From contig FR893375.1 of NCBI GenBank assembly GCA_000433315.1, forward strand, positions 1-64,000: a stretch of DNA of 64,000 nt, read 5' to 3'. The stretch is from Firmicutes bacterium CAG:345. Lineage in GTDB: Bacteria > Bacillota_I > Bacilli_A > RFN20 > CAG-288. The notes beneath the pieces were generated by a model, which was given only the letters and a program-made list of their open reading frames with translations, had not been told where the DNA came from and did not search any database. This document shows, in pieces, positions 32,088-40,796 of this stretch (its first letter is position 1; the number at the start of each line of letters is the position of its first letter). Made by a program: the position numbers and the translations under genes.

Positions 32088-33625
32088 ATTTTAATTGTTA
32101 TTTCCTCACTAGAAACATCTTCTATACTAATAGTGTAAGGAATTGAAGAACCGTCATTAAAAAAATATTTATTCAAATTTTTTCCTTTAGTAAAAAGATC
32201 TGAGTTATCAGCAACTGGTTTAGATATATACTCTAAATCTCCACAATTATTAGCCGAAACTAATTCAACCAGTCTATTATTTTTATCTATCAAACTTCTA
32301 GTACTGGTATTATTATTCACAATTGCGACAGAGGCTCCTTTTTCTATATAATAAACTAAATTATTAACATAAGAACTCTGAATAGTATTTCCTTTAAAAT
32401 AGCCTATTCTTGCATCTACATGATAAATTCTTAGTCCTGAATCAGTAAACATTCTTGCATTATTTCCTAAATATTTCGACTTAGAATCTTTTGAGTTCAA
32501 TCCTTCAGGAACATAATATTCCAAAATAAGATATTCATCAAAAGCTGTACCATTATAATTATTTGCTATTATATATGCTTCACCACTAGAATAAAAAGGC
32601 TTTATCTTTATTTCACCTTCCCCTATTATTTCTTTTGGAGAAATCCAATTTAATAAATACTTAGAAAAAGCCATATGATCACCGATATTATAGTCCATCA
32701 TATCTAATCCACCGACTGGATACTCTGGATTTTCTTTGCTATTTGCATAACTATAATAATCTTCAAGGCCTAAAATATGTCCAGTTTCATGAATATATGT
32801 ATGTGCATCTGGAAGAAACCCGGTTAGAAGGCTTTGATAATTTCCCTCTGTCATAAAAAAATAACTTCCCCATGAAAAGGTGCCTACTTTATATTTCAAA
32901 TTTTCTTGAGAACGACCATTAGCAGTAGTAAAAGCCCAGGCTAATTGAGACTCATTATCATACATCGAATTATAAATAAACCAAACGGCATCAAAATAGC
33001 CATCTTTATTTTGATCATATTTTTCAAAATTGATATTTGGATTATTATTTAAAACATCTTCGATTATTGTTATTGTAAGATCATTGCTAATACTTGAAAG
33101 CGAGATGGAATTATTTTTACTTTCAGTTGCACTTTTCAAAAGATTTGAATAATAACTCAAAGGTCGATCAATATTAACAACATTAGTTACTTCACCATTT
33201 AATGTCAATTTTGAATAACTGCTCTTTTCATAAAAAGATTTTACAGATTCCCATCCGACTATTGAATTTCCTTCACCAAAAAAAGCTTCATTCAATGTTT
33301 CCTTAAAATCCTTATTTCTCATTGTTGGAACATTAGAAAAATTAGAATATTTTTCATCTTGAAACGAAACTGGAACAACTAAAATATTTTGGTCACCAAC
33401 ACTATTTAAAGCTTGATATCCATTAGAAGATAGAATTTTATTATTGTCAACATGATCTTGCCAATTTCTAACATTTCCATCATCATAAAATGTTGGTGAT
33501 TCTATTTTTTCACTATAAAATAAAAATTTATTTTGGATATAGTTATAGCCAAAATACGCAGAAACGGCTACTAAGGATATAAAAAAAACAGAAATAAAAA
33601 TTTTTGCTTTTTTTCTTTTAGCCAT
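32078..33625 (-). CDS. membrane-anchored M6-like zinc metalloprotease
   Basis: The protein is 515 residues with an N-terminal membrane anchor (about 7-28) and a large outside part. The zinc motif HETGHILGLEDYYSY (HExxHxxGxxD) lies near residue 280, as in M6 (immune inhibitor A-like) proteases. The sequence before it reads DAVWFIYNSMYDNES, a family feature. Such enzymes cut host or surface proteins. GGAGATTAAAA precedes the ATG. The upstream 117-residue gene is two bases away and probably co-transcribed. Confidence 0.75.
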   Translation of the reverse strand: MAKRKKAKIFISVFFISLVAVSAYFGYNYIQNKFLFYSEKIESPTFYDDGNVRNWQDHVDNNKILSSNGYQALNSVGDQNILVVPVSFQDEKYSNFSNVPTMRNKDFKETLNEAFFGEGNSIVGWESVKSFYEKSSYSKLTLNGEVTNVVNIDRPLSYYSNLLKSATESKNNSISLSSISNDLTITIIEDVLNNNPNINFEKYDQNKDGYFDAVWFIYNSMYDNESQLAWAFTTANGRSQENLKYKVGTFSWGSYFFMTEGNYQSLLTGFLPDAHTYIHETGHILGLEDYYSYANSKENPEYPVGGLDMMDYNIGDHMAFSKYLLNWISPKEIIGEGEIKIKPFYSSGEAYIIANNYNGTAFDEYLILEYYVPEGLNSKDSKSKYLGNNARMFTDSGLRIYHVDARIGYFKGNTIQSSYVNNLVYYIEKGASVAIVNNNTSTRSLIDKNNRLVELVSANNCGDLEYISKPVADNSDLFTKGKNLNKYFFNDGSSIPYTISIEDVSSEEITIKIQK

Positions 33626-33627
33626 TT

Positions 33628-33981
33628 TTAATCTCCATAGTCAGAGCCACGACTATTATCATCAATTATGACATGTATTCTATTTGCTAAATCTGTAATA
33701 GTTGCAAATTTTGCGTTTTGATGTTCATCAATATTTGTCATTGGATCATCATCGTCTGCAGTAAATACCATTACTCTATTTTGATAAGTTAACTCATCCA
33801 TTTTATCTAAAATATGTTGAAAATGTTCAGGAAAAAGATTTTTAAAATTCATAAGTGTAGTATAAAAACCTGGTTCAATATAAAAAATAGAACCATCAGA
33901 ATTTCCGTAACATGCACAAAATCTATTTCTTAAATCAATCATGATTTTTCTATCATCCCACTCAGGATATTTACTCTTCAT
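33628..33981 (-). CDS. hypothetical protein, 117 residues
   Basis: A short soluble protein starting MKSKYPEWDDRKIMIDLRN with an acidic middle (FTADDDDPMTNIDEH). I do not recognise a family. It precedes the protease gene by two bases, so the two probably form an operon. An 8-bp perfect inverted repeat (ATTAATAC/GTATTAAT, 33982-34003) brackets its GAGG ribosome binding site. Confidence 0.6.
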   Translation of the reverse strand: MKSKYPEWDDRKIMIDLRNRFCACYGNSDGSIFYIEPGFYTTLMNFKNLFPEHFQHILDKMDELTYQNRVMVFTADDDDPMTNIDEHQNAKFATITDLANRIHVIIDDNSRGSDYGD

Positions 33982-34007
33982 ATTAATACCTCGTCGTATT
34001 AATTATA
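33982..34007 (-). promoter_or_regulatory. promoter -10 and hairpin over the ribosome binding site
   Basis: On the minus strand TATAAT (34007-34002) is followed by ATTAATAC-GACGAG-GTATTAAT directly before the ATG; the GAGG ribosome site lies at the loop-stem border. The repeat could be an operator or could mask the ribosome site. Confidence 0.5.
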
Positions 34008-34023
34008 ACACGAGCAATATTCT

Positions 34024-34716
34024 TTAAAAAGATATAGTCAAAACCTTTTGTCCATCAGTATTTATGCAAATTATATTCATTTTATGTTTTTGAGCAAATA
34101 AAACACATTCTGTAGAAATCGGCGAAGAAAAATCTTTTGTAAATTTAAAAAAATCATCAAAAGATATTTCATTATAGATATTTCCTTCTTTATCACATAA
34201 TCCCGGCATGTCTTTAAAAAGATAAAAAACTTTTAAATTCAATGAACTAGCAATTATTGCTGCCGATAAATCAGATCCTTCTCTTTTTAAAGTAACCGGT
34301 TCCTTATTTTTATCTCTTCCAATAAAACCAGGAACAACAAGAATATCTTCTATTTTCAAATATTTTTTTATTTTTTTAGAATTAAACCACTTTTTATTAT
34401 CTTGAATTATCAGTCCTAATTCTATATAGCTAAAACTTTTTACATGTATTTTTAGATTTCTTAAATCTGAAGTTACTTTTAAAACAGAATAAGTTTCACC
34501 TATCGCTTTTAAACGATCTTCTTCTTGTAACGTTAAATTATGGTTAACTGAATTTAATAATCCATCCGTAGAATAAGGATCTAAATTTCTTCCAATTGCT
34601 GAACATACTAAAACAATTTTATCTTTTTGGCACTTTCCAAAAATATAATGATAAACATTATCTCTTTTGCCTTCATTTTTTAAAATTGCTCCACCTACTT
34701 TTATTACTTTAACCAC
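34024..34716 (-). CDS. aspartate kinase-like, catalytic domain only
   Basis: The amino-acid-kinase fold is clear: VIKVGGAILKNEGKRDNVYHY at the start, GRNLDPYSTDGLLN, LVVPGFIGRDKNKEPVTLKREGSD (the GRGGSDLTA-like segment of aspartokinases is GSDLSAA here) and a C-terminal ECVLFAQKHKM. It is about 230 residues, lacking the two C-terminal ACT domains of most LysC enzymes, so feedback control by lysine or threonine is not expected from this chain. It would phosphorylate aspartate for lysine/DAP and threonine synthesis. No ATG start fits; GTG at 34716 or TTG at 34722 are the likely starts. Confidence 0.7.
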   Translation of the reverse strand: MVKVIKVGGAILKNEGKRDNVYHYIFGKCQKDKIVLVCSAIGRNLDPYSTDGLLNSVNHNLTLQEEDRLKAIGETYSVLKVTSDLRNLKIHVKSFSYIELGLIIQDNKKWFNSKKIKKYLKIEDILVVPGFIGRDKNKEPVTLKREGSDLSAAIIASSLNLKVFYLFKDMPGLCDKEGNIYNEISFDDFFKFTKDFSSPISTECVLFAQKHKMNIICINTDGQKVLTISF

Positions 34717-34750
34717 AACCAATTTTATGTATAAAAGTAAAAATCTATAC

Positions 34751-34780
34751 TTTATATTTAGCATTAATTTGTTTTATACT
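34751..34780 (+). promoter_or_regulatory. promoter of rqcP, leaderless type
   Basis: The -10 TATACT lies at 34775-34780 with a weak T-rich -35. The ATG is six bases downstream (34787), so the mRNA would start at or beside the start codon. Confidence 0.5.
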
Positions 34781-34786
34781 AAAAAC

Positions 34787-35038
34787 ATGAGAATAGATAA
34801 ATATTTAAAAGTAACCCGTTTAATCAAAAGAAGAGAAGTTGCTAAAACATTATGCGATAAACAATGTGTATTAATAAATGGAAAAGCTGCCAAACCAGCT
34901 TCAGAAATAAAAGAAAACGATGAAATTGTAATCAATTCACCAAATGGTCGTACTATAAAAATTAAAATTAAAACAATAGCTAATTTTGCAACAACAGATC
35001 AAGCTAAAGAAATGTACGAAGTTATCTCTCAAGAATAA
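34787..35038 (+). CDS. rqcP: S4-domain RNA-binding protein RqcP (Hsp15/YabO-like)
   Basis: The 83-residue protein is a single S4 domain: MRIDKYLKVTRLIKRREVAK, CVLINGKAAKPASEIKENDE and VINSPNGRTIKIKIK. RqcP binds stalled 50S-peptidyl-tRNA and supports Ala-tail synthesis in ribosome-associated quality control. It begins the rqcP-yabP-yabQ-divIC-spoIIE-tilS block seen in Bacillus. The ATG at 34787 was chosen; a longer open frame exists upstream but it overlaps the divergent aspartokinase gene. Confidence 0.85.
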   Translation: MRIDKYLKVTRLIKRREVAKTLCDKQCVLINGKAAKPASEIKENDEIVINSPNGRTIKIKIKTIANFATTDQAKEMYEVISQE

Positions 35039-35051
35039 AACACATATTTTT

Positions 35052-35070
35052 CTCATATTTTAATATGAGG
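35052..35070 (+). promoter_or_regulatory. hairpin masking the yabP ribosome binding site
   Basis: CTCATAT (35052-35058), loop TTTA, ATATGAG (35063-35069). The 3' arm contains GAG of the ribosome binding site GAGG, eight bases before the yabP ATG. There is no T run, so it is not a terminator. Confidence 0.55.
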
Positions 35071-35077
35071 TAAAAAT

Positions 35078-35344
35078 ATGGAAAACGAACAACAAAATAA
35101 AATAACACTAATCAATCGAAAGAAAATGATTATTGAAGGAGTCAAAAAACTTATCGCATTTGATGATAAAGAATTTCAAATGGAAACCAACCTTGGAAAT
35201 TTAAAAATAACAGGAGTTAATTTAGGATTAGATGGCATGGATACAGCAAAAGAAATTCTATCTATTCAAGGAACGATTAACAGTCTTAAATATGATGCAG
35301 AGATTTCTTCTAAAGAAAGCATATTAAAGAAATTATTCAAGTGA
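35078..35344 (+). CDS. yabP: sporulation-type protein YabP
   Basis: The 88-residue protein has the YabP pattern: INRKKMIIEGVKKLIAFDDK, FQMETNLGNLKITGVNL and MDTAKEILSIQGTINSLKYD. YabP is needed for spore morphogenesis in Bacillus and usually lies next to yabQ. Its stop overlaps the yabQ start by four bases. The ribosome binding site is inside a hairpin. Confidence 0.8.
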   Translation: MENEQQNKITLINRKKMIIEGVKKLIAFDDKEFQMETNLGNLKITGVNLGLDGMDTAKEILSIQGTINSLKYDAEISSKESILKKLFK

Positions 35345-35777
35345 CCTCACTTAGAGAACAAGCAGGCGTTATTTTTGGATCGTTTCTTTTTGGTTTTTTT
35401 GTCTTTCTAACATATGATTTTTCAACAGATTATTTTTTCGCTTCCATGGAAAATTATTTCTATTTCCATTCTATTTTTTATTATTTTTATTTTATAGTAG
35501 TACATACTATATTTTTATCAACGAAACTTGTCATCGAATCATAAATATTTTTTATCCTCTTTCTATAATTTTAGGCTTTTATATTTATTTCAAATTTTTC
35601 AGATTATATTTTTTAAGAAGCTATAGCAATTTAATTATTAAAATAAAATGCAAAATTATTAATCCAATCACTAGACTTAAAAGAAACACATGTGCTAAAC
35701 TAGAACATAGTAGAAGGCTTAAAAAAAATGAAAGAAAGAAGAAAAAAAGAAAAAATAATCGGCTGGACAGCGCTTAG
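35341..35777 (+). pseudogene. yabQ: yabQ-like gene with a one-base frameshift
   Basis: The first part (35341-35544) starts with GTG and encodes two membrane segments (AGVIFGSFLFGFFVFLTYDF, then YYFYFIVVHTIFLS), then stops. Adding one T in the T5 run at 35512-35516 would move into the frame that reads FINETCHRIINIFYPLSIIL and goes on to a basic tail ending at 35777. The joined product has the YabQ pattern, including NE..R after segment two (NETCHR for the usual NEGEIR). So yabQ is off frame by one base. It overlaps yabP by four bases and the divIC start by 50 bases. Confidence 0.75.
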
Positions 35778-36000
35778 TATTTCTATCGCTATTTTCTCTT
35801 CTTTTTTAGGCATATATGTTTCAAAACAAATAGAACAACAACGCTTGCAACAACAAATAAATGAGGCGCAAAAAGCTTTAGATGAAGCATTTGATTTATC
35901 TCAAAAACTCGAAGATGATGAATATTATCAAATATATACTCCAAATGGTAATTACCTTATAACAAAAGATGGAAAAATATTAATTGACTTTGGCAAATAA
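35728..36000 (+). CDS. divIC: DivIC/FtsB-like septum formation initiator
   Basis: The 90-residue protein has a basic N-terminus (MKERRKKEKI), one membrane segment (about 13-30: ALSISIAIFSSFLGIYV), a short coiled coil (QIEQQRLQQQINEAQKALDE) and a small domain ending LIDFGK. This is the DivIC/FtsL/FtsB layout of division proteins that link to FtsI and FtsW. AGAAGG lies upstream. It follows yabQ as in Bacillus. It ends at a hairpin-T-tract that also covers the spoIIE ribosome site. Confidence 0.75.
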   Translation: MKERRKKEKIIGWTALSISIAIFSSFLGIYVSKQIEQQRLQQQINEAQKALDEAFDLSQKLEDDEYYQIYTPNGNYLITKDGKILIDFGK

Positions 36001-36014
36001 CGACAGATTTTTAA

Positions 36015-36047
36015 CCTCGATTCGATATTATTAAATCGAGGTTTTTT
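36015..36047 (+). terminator. terminator/attenuator overlapping the spoIIE ribosome binding site
   Basis: CCTCGATT (36015-36022) pairs with AATCGAGG (36034-36041) and is followed by six T. The 3' arm includes GAGG, the only ribosome binding site for the TTG start of spoIIE (36050). The hairpin can end the divIC transcript and block spoIIE translation in read-through RNA. Confidence 0.8.
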
Positions 36048-36049
36048 AA

Positions 36050-38068
36050 TTGAAAGACAAAATACTAGCATTTTTTAAAGAAAAACAAAATGTACTTTGG
36101 CAAACATGTATTATTCTTTGCAGTTTTTATGTTGCCTTTAGTAATGATTCTTTTTCACTTAATCCATACTTTTTAATTCTTCTTTTATTATTGACTAAAA
36201 ATGGTAATATCATTTTTATAATATTTTCAATTAGCGCATTGATTCTCGGATCTTTTTTAAAATCAATAAATTATGGCATAGAACTGAGTCTTGCATGTTT
36301 TCTTTATTTAGTACTTTTATTCTTTCCAAGATATAAAAAATCTTATAGACAGCTATATATAACAAATACACTTTATTTCTTAGCATTCATATCTATATAC
36401 TTGCTTAAGAAAAGTCCAACAAGTATTTTAATCAATTTTGGAATATCATATTTAATAGTTCAATTTTTTACTTTTTATTTAAATCAAAATGAAAAGAATA
36501 ATCTATTTTATGGGACTTATATTTTTTTGCTGATAGGAATGTTTAAACAAAACTATTTAATTTTTAAAATATTATTCTATTTAGTAATTCTTTTAAATTT
36601 GAAAAACGAAAATTTATCTGAACGTTTTAGTCTAATTTTCATAGAAAGTTTAATTTCATATTCATTTTATTTAGAATCTCAAGAAGAAATTCTCTCAATT
36701 ATAATTTCATCGTTCTTTGCTTCGCTCATATTAAAACAAAAATTTAGAATTCCAATATTTGTAATTCTATATTCTATTCTTTTCAGTATTAAATATCCTG
36801 CAACTTTTTATAAAACTACCAGCTTGTATCTTCCAATTATTTCTTTATGTATATACTATTTAATAGTAAAAAAAGAAGATATCATTGTAGTTCATTCTTC
36901 CGAAACTTCTCTTCTAGCAAAAATCAAAAATATCTCAGATTACCTCATGTTAATAGAAGAAAAACTACCAATACCTAATATTGAAATTCCAAATATAAAA
37001 GAAAATTTGAAATTAAACCAATGCAAAAATTGTTCAAAAGCTCAAAATTGTACAAATGTTGCAAACTTATCTGAAGTTCTTCCATCATCCTTACAAAAAA
37101 ATTTTAAAAAAGAAATTTTAACCTCCTGTCCAAATGGAAGTAAACTTATTTATCGTTATAAAGTTGTTAAAGACATGGTGAATCTTGAAATGAAAAATTC
37201 AATGATTGAAGAAGGAAAGCAAAGTGCAATTAAGACAATAATCAAACCATTAAAAGAACTTTGTGATCCAAAATTAATAACAATTGACAGCAATTATTTC
37301 AATAATATCTTCGGCGATAATGTGATTACTTATTTTGCTGATAATTATTTAAAATCCACAAAAAAACTTACACCGCAACAAATAAATATAATAGAAAAAG
37401 CAGCAAATAAAACTATAAGTAAAGATACCTATTATTCCCTTTTATTTCAATCATATACATATAAATTTATTCCAAATAAAATTCATTTTACTTTTGATTA
37501 TGCAACTAAAAGTTTTTCTAGACAAAATGGAGATAGTATAATTTTATTTCAAGACGAATCATATTTTGAATTTGCTCTTTTTGATGCCATGGGGCATTTT
37601 GAATCATCAGGAAAATACTCATTATTCGCAAAAAGGCTTTTTGAAATAACAAGACATAAAGGCAATGATTTTTTCGAAAGAATAAAAGAATTAAACAAAA
37701 TATTAATTTGTCAATCAACAGTTGAAAATTATATCGCAGCAGATTTTTTTATCAAAGATCAAAATTCAAATAAATATTTATTATATAAATTTGGTTCAGC
37801 AAAAACTATTCTAAAACACAATCATAAAACAATAGAATTTACTAATTTTTTACCGCCACTTGGAATAATAAAAGATTTAAAAAACGAACCTTTTATTATC
37901 GAATTAGAGGATAAAGATACTATTATATTTTCAACCGATGGAATTGAAAGTATAGAAAAAATAGACTTCAATAATAATCAAAGTTCTCTTCAAATATTAA
38001 ATGATTATCTAAGTAAGCATCAATTAACTGATGATTCAACAATTTGCCAACTTATCTATAAAGCTTAA
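36050..38068 (+). CDS. spoIIE: SpoIIE-like serine phosphatase with membrane domain
   Basis: The protein is 672 residues (Bacillus SpoIIE has 827). About ten membrane segments fill residues 15-280. A central segment has paired cysteines (CKNCSKAQNC, about 324-333) as in SpoIIE. The C-terminal PP2C domain (about 450-672) keeps the metal residues: NGDSIILF, FDAMGHFESS and FSTDGIES. SpoIIE dephosphorylates SpoIIAA to free the forespore sigma factor and links to division. The start codon is TTG, behind GAGG in the terminator stem. It lies after divIC as in Bacillus. Confidence 0.8.
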   Translation: MKDKILAFFKEKQNVLWQTCIILCSFYVAFSNDSFSLNPYFLILLLLLTKNGNIIFIIFSISALILGSFLKSINYGIELSLACFLYLVLLFFPRYKKSYRQLYITNTLYFLAFISIYLLKKSPTSILINFGISYLIVQFFTFYLNQNEKNNLFYGTYIFLLIGMFKQNYLIFKILFYLVILLNLKNENLSERFSLIFIESLISYSFYLESQEEILSIIISSFFASLILKQKFRIPIFVILYSILFSIKYPATFYKTTSLYLPIISLCIYYLIVKKEDIIVVHSSETSLLAKIKNISDYLMLIEEKLPIPNIEIPNIKENLKLNQCKNCSKAQNCTNVANLSEVLPSSLQKNFKKEILTSCPNGSKLIYRYKVVKDMVNLEMKNSMIEEGKQSAIKTIIKPLKELCDPKLITIDSNYFNNIFGDNVITYFADNYLKSTKKLTPQQINIIEKAANKTISKDTYYSLLFQSYTYKFIPNKIHFTFDYATKSFSRQNGDSIILFQDESYFEFALFDAMGHFESSGKYSLFAKRLFEITRHKGNDFFERIKELNKILICQSTVENYIAADFFIKDQNSNKYLLYKFGSAKTILKHNHKTIEFTNFLPPLGIIKDLKNEPFIIELEDKDTIIFSTDGIESIEKIDFNNNQSSLQILNDYLSKHQLTDDSTICQLIYKA

Positions 38069-38093
38069 TATTTCAGTTATTTAACTAAAAAAA

Positions 38094-38102
38094 TGTTAAA
38101 AT
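38094..38102 (+). promoter_or_regulatory. extended -10 promoter of tilS, leaderless type
   Basis: TGTTAAAAT has the extended TGN and -10 TAAAAT (38097-38102). Six bases later is the ATG (38109), so the transcript would be leaderless. Confidence 0.6.
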
Positions 38103-38108
38103 ATAAAT

Positions 38109-39371
38109 ATGAAATTTAGTCGTTTACAAAAATCATTATCAAATCAAAATATTACTGCTGAAAATGAAATTCCTGTAGCTTTTTCTGGCGGTCCTGACTC
38201 TATTTTTTTAACAGAAGGATTAATCAAATTAGGGTATAAACCATTGCTTATATATATCAATTACCATGATTCTCCAACTGTATATATAGAAGAAAAAATA
38301 GTAAAGCAATACTCTCAAATAAATAAATTAAAACTCATAGAACATGAAGTTAATATACCTGATAATGTTAATTTTGAAGATGAAGCAAGAAAAATAAGAT
38401 ATAAATTTTTTAGTGATGTAATTAAAATTCACCCTAACAAATTCATCTTAACAGCTCATCACAAAAACGACGATATTGAAACTATGATTTTACAGATAAA
38501 TCGCAATAACATCGTAGATTATTATGGACTTAAAGAAAAAAATGATATATTTGGAGTTACTGTAATAAGACCTATTTTAAATTACACAAAATTAGAAATA
38601 ATCGAATATTTAACCAAAAATAACATTTCTTTTTATGATGATCCAACAAATTATGAACAAGAAAGACAAAGAAATATTCTTAGAGCAAATCTAAAAAATA
38701 TCGATTATAATCATTATAAGAATTTAAAAATTTCTTTAAATCAAAAAGTTAAAGAAGAAAAAAATAAAATCAAAAATATCGCAAATGGCAAATATATTTC
38801 CAAGAAAATATATAGCACTCTTAATGATAATGAAAAAAAGCGTTTATTAAACTTTCTATTAAACTATAACTTAGGATATTCAAATAGCAATTTAATAAAC
38901 ATCTGTCTAATGAGATTAAAAAGTAATAAATCATTTGAAGAAAATTTAAAAAATAACATATCTTTATTTCAAGATAAAAATAATTTCTTTTTTGGAACCA
39001 CAACAGATAAAAGAAATTATTCCTACATAATTGAAAAAGAAGGCTATTATAAATTTAAAGAATTTGATATAGAAATAAAGCTTGGAAATTTCAACATCAA
39101 GGATTTTCCTATTTTTATTGAAACTCCCAAACAAAAAGATATTATTGAAACTAATATAAAGCAAAATAATGTAATAAAATTTTTAAAACATCATAATGTT
39201 CCTAATTTTTTAATCAATATTTTTCCAATAATAAAAAACAAAGATAAAAAAATAATTTATGTTCCTTTTTATGAAGATATCATTGAAAATAAAATAAAAA
39301 TAAACTTGAAATTAATTACATTAAAGGAGCACAAAGACGGAAAAGATGTTCTTGTATTTTATCCTTTTTAG
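38109..39371 (+). CDS. tilS: tRNA(Ile)-lysidine synthase
   Basis: TilS joins lysine to C34 of tRNA-Ile(CAU) so that it reads AUA; it is essential. The 420-residue protein has the PP-loop FSGGPDSIFL (about 29-38), TAHHKNDDIETMILQI with the ATP-binding histidines, and the C-terminal tRNA-binding region. It follows spoIIE as in Bacillus. There is no ribosome binding site; a TAAAAT box six bases before the ATG suggests a leaderless mRNA. Its 3' end overlaps the convergent cardiolipin synthase gene by 56 bases. Confidence 0.9.
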   Translation: MKFSRLQKSLSNQNITAENEIPVAFSGGPDSIFLTEGLIKLGYKPLLIYINYHDSPTVYIEEKIVKQYSQINKLKLIEHEVNIPDNVNFEDEARKIRYKFFSDVIKIHPNKFILTAHHKNDDIETMILQINRNNIVDYYGLKEKNDIFGVTVIRPILNYTKLEIIEYLTKNNISFYDDPTNYEQERQRNILRANLKNIDYNHYKNLKISLNQKVKEEKNKIKNIANGKYISKKIYSTLNDNEKKRLLNFLLNYNLGYSNSNLINICLMRLKSNKSFEENLKNNISLFQDKNNFFFGTTTDKRNYSYIIEKEGYYKFKEFDIEIKLGNFNIKDFPIFIETPKQKDIIETNIKQNNVIKFLKHHNVPNFLINIFPIIKNKDKKIIYVPFYEDIIENKIKINLKLITLKEHKDGKDVLVFYPF

Positions 39372-40791
39372 GTCTATTTTTATATTCTAAATATGTAAGC
39401 TTATGCGATTTTGAAATATCATTAACTGCAATTTGAATAGTTTCTATTACTTCTTTTTTTCCAAACATTAAAGCTGTTACTTCAAAATTCATAGAAAATG
39501 AACGAACATCTAAATTTGCTGTTCCAATTGAAGCTACTCTGTCATCACAAACAACCATTTTAGAATGAATAAAACCAGGATATAAATAAACATTAATGCC
39601 TGCTTTTAATAATTCTTCCAAATAAGAATATGTAACATGATAAACAGTCTTTTTATCCGGAACACCAGGAATAACTAAATTGATATCAACTCCGCTTAAT
39701 TTTGCAATAAGCAAGGCATCAATAAAACTTTTATCAGGAATAAAATATGGTGTTTCTAAATAAATTGTATGATGAGCAATGCCTATCATTTTTAAATAAC
39801 TTCTTTTAATTTCTTCTTTATCACTATCAGGACCAGAAGAAACAATTTGTATAGGATTAACATGTTCTGTTTTTTCCTTAATATTTTTTTCAAAATATTT
39901 TACCGCTTTAAAAATCTCACTTGAAGACATCTTATTTTTCTTCGAAATTTTATTATGATCAGAATAAGAAAAATCTTGTAAAAATCTAACTTGTAATAAA
40001 GAAACAGCTTCTCCAACAATTCTAAGATGTGTATCTCTCCATGGCTTTATTTTCTTATCTTGAGACAGATAATCAACGCCTATATTCATTCCTCCAACAT
40101 ATCCTATTTTATTATCTATAACAACAATTTTGCGATGATTACGATAGGCAAAATTATGATTAATCAAAGTAAAATGCGATGAGAAAAATGGTCTTACAAT
40201 TCCACCAGCTTTAATAAATTTTCTCAAAAAACTATAAGTGGTTTTAGGATTTCCTGAATCATCGAAAACTAAAATTACTTTTAGACCTTCTTTTGCTTTT
40301 TCAGTCATAGCATCTAAAAATCTTCTTCCTGCATCATCTTTTTTAAATAAATAATATAAAACAAAAACAGTCTCTTTAGCTTCTTTAATATCTTTTATTT
40401 GATCTTCATACATTTCATGAGCATCAGTATAAATCTTTGTTTCATTATAAGTAGTACATTGCAAATATTCATTTGAATTTAATTTGATTAATTCTCTAAT
40501 TTCTCTATCATCGCTCTCATAAAATTTTAAATTTCCATATGCAAATTCATGAGCAATCATATTATCAGCTATTTTTTTTCGTCTAGACCATCTTTTTCTA
40601 TTAATTTTTGGTCCTTTTCCTACGAAGAAATAAATAATCCATGACAGTATTGGAAAAGCTAAAAATGCAAAAATCCATGGCAAAATAGATTTTGGGTCTT
40701 TTCTTTCCAAGAAGACTAAAAACAAAATCATGAAAAAATTAATTATAAATACAATCAATATAGTTAAATAAATAATTTCAGCAGTAGTCAT
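39316..40791 (-). CDS. cls: cardiolipin synthase
   Basis: The protein is 491 residues with two N-terminal membrane segments (about 4-28 and 36-58) and two phospholipase-D HKD motifs: HRKIVVIDNKIGYVGGMN (about residue 218) and HSKMVVCDDRVASIGTANLD (about 402). It condenses two phosphatidylglycerol molecules to cardiolipin at the membrane. It is the last gene of the leftward operon. Its last 56 bases overlap tilS on the other strand. Confidence 0.93.
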   Translation of the reverse strand: MTTAEIIYLTILIVFIINFFMILFLVFLERKDPKSILPWIFAFLAFPILSWIIYFFVGKGPKINRKRWSRRKKIADNMIAHEFAYGNLKFYESDDREIRELIKLNSNEYLQCTTYNETKIYTDAHEMYEDQIKDIKEAKETVFVLYYLFKKDDAGRRFLDAMTEKAKEGLKVILVFDDSGNPKTTYSFLRKFIKAGGIVRPFFSSHFTLINHNFAYRNHRKIVVIDNKIGYVGGMNIGVDYLSQDKKIKPWRDTHLRIVGEAVSLLQVRFLQDFSYSDHNKISKKNKMSSSEIFKAVKYFEKNIKEKTEHVNPIQIVSSGPDSDKEEIKRSYLKMIGIAHHTIYLETPYFIPDKSFIDALLIAKLSGVDINLVIPGVPDKKTVYHVTYSYLEELLKAGINVYLYPGFIHSKMVVCDDRVASIGTANLDVRSFSMNFEVTALMFGKKEVIETIQIAVNDISKSHKLTYLEYKNRPKKDKIQEHLFRLCAPLM

Positions 40792-40796
40792 AGCTT

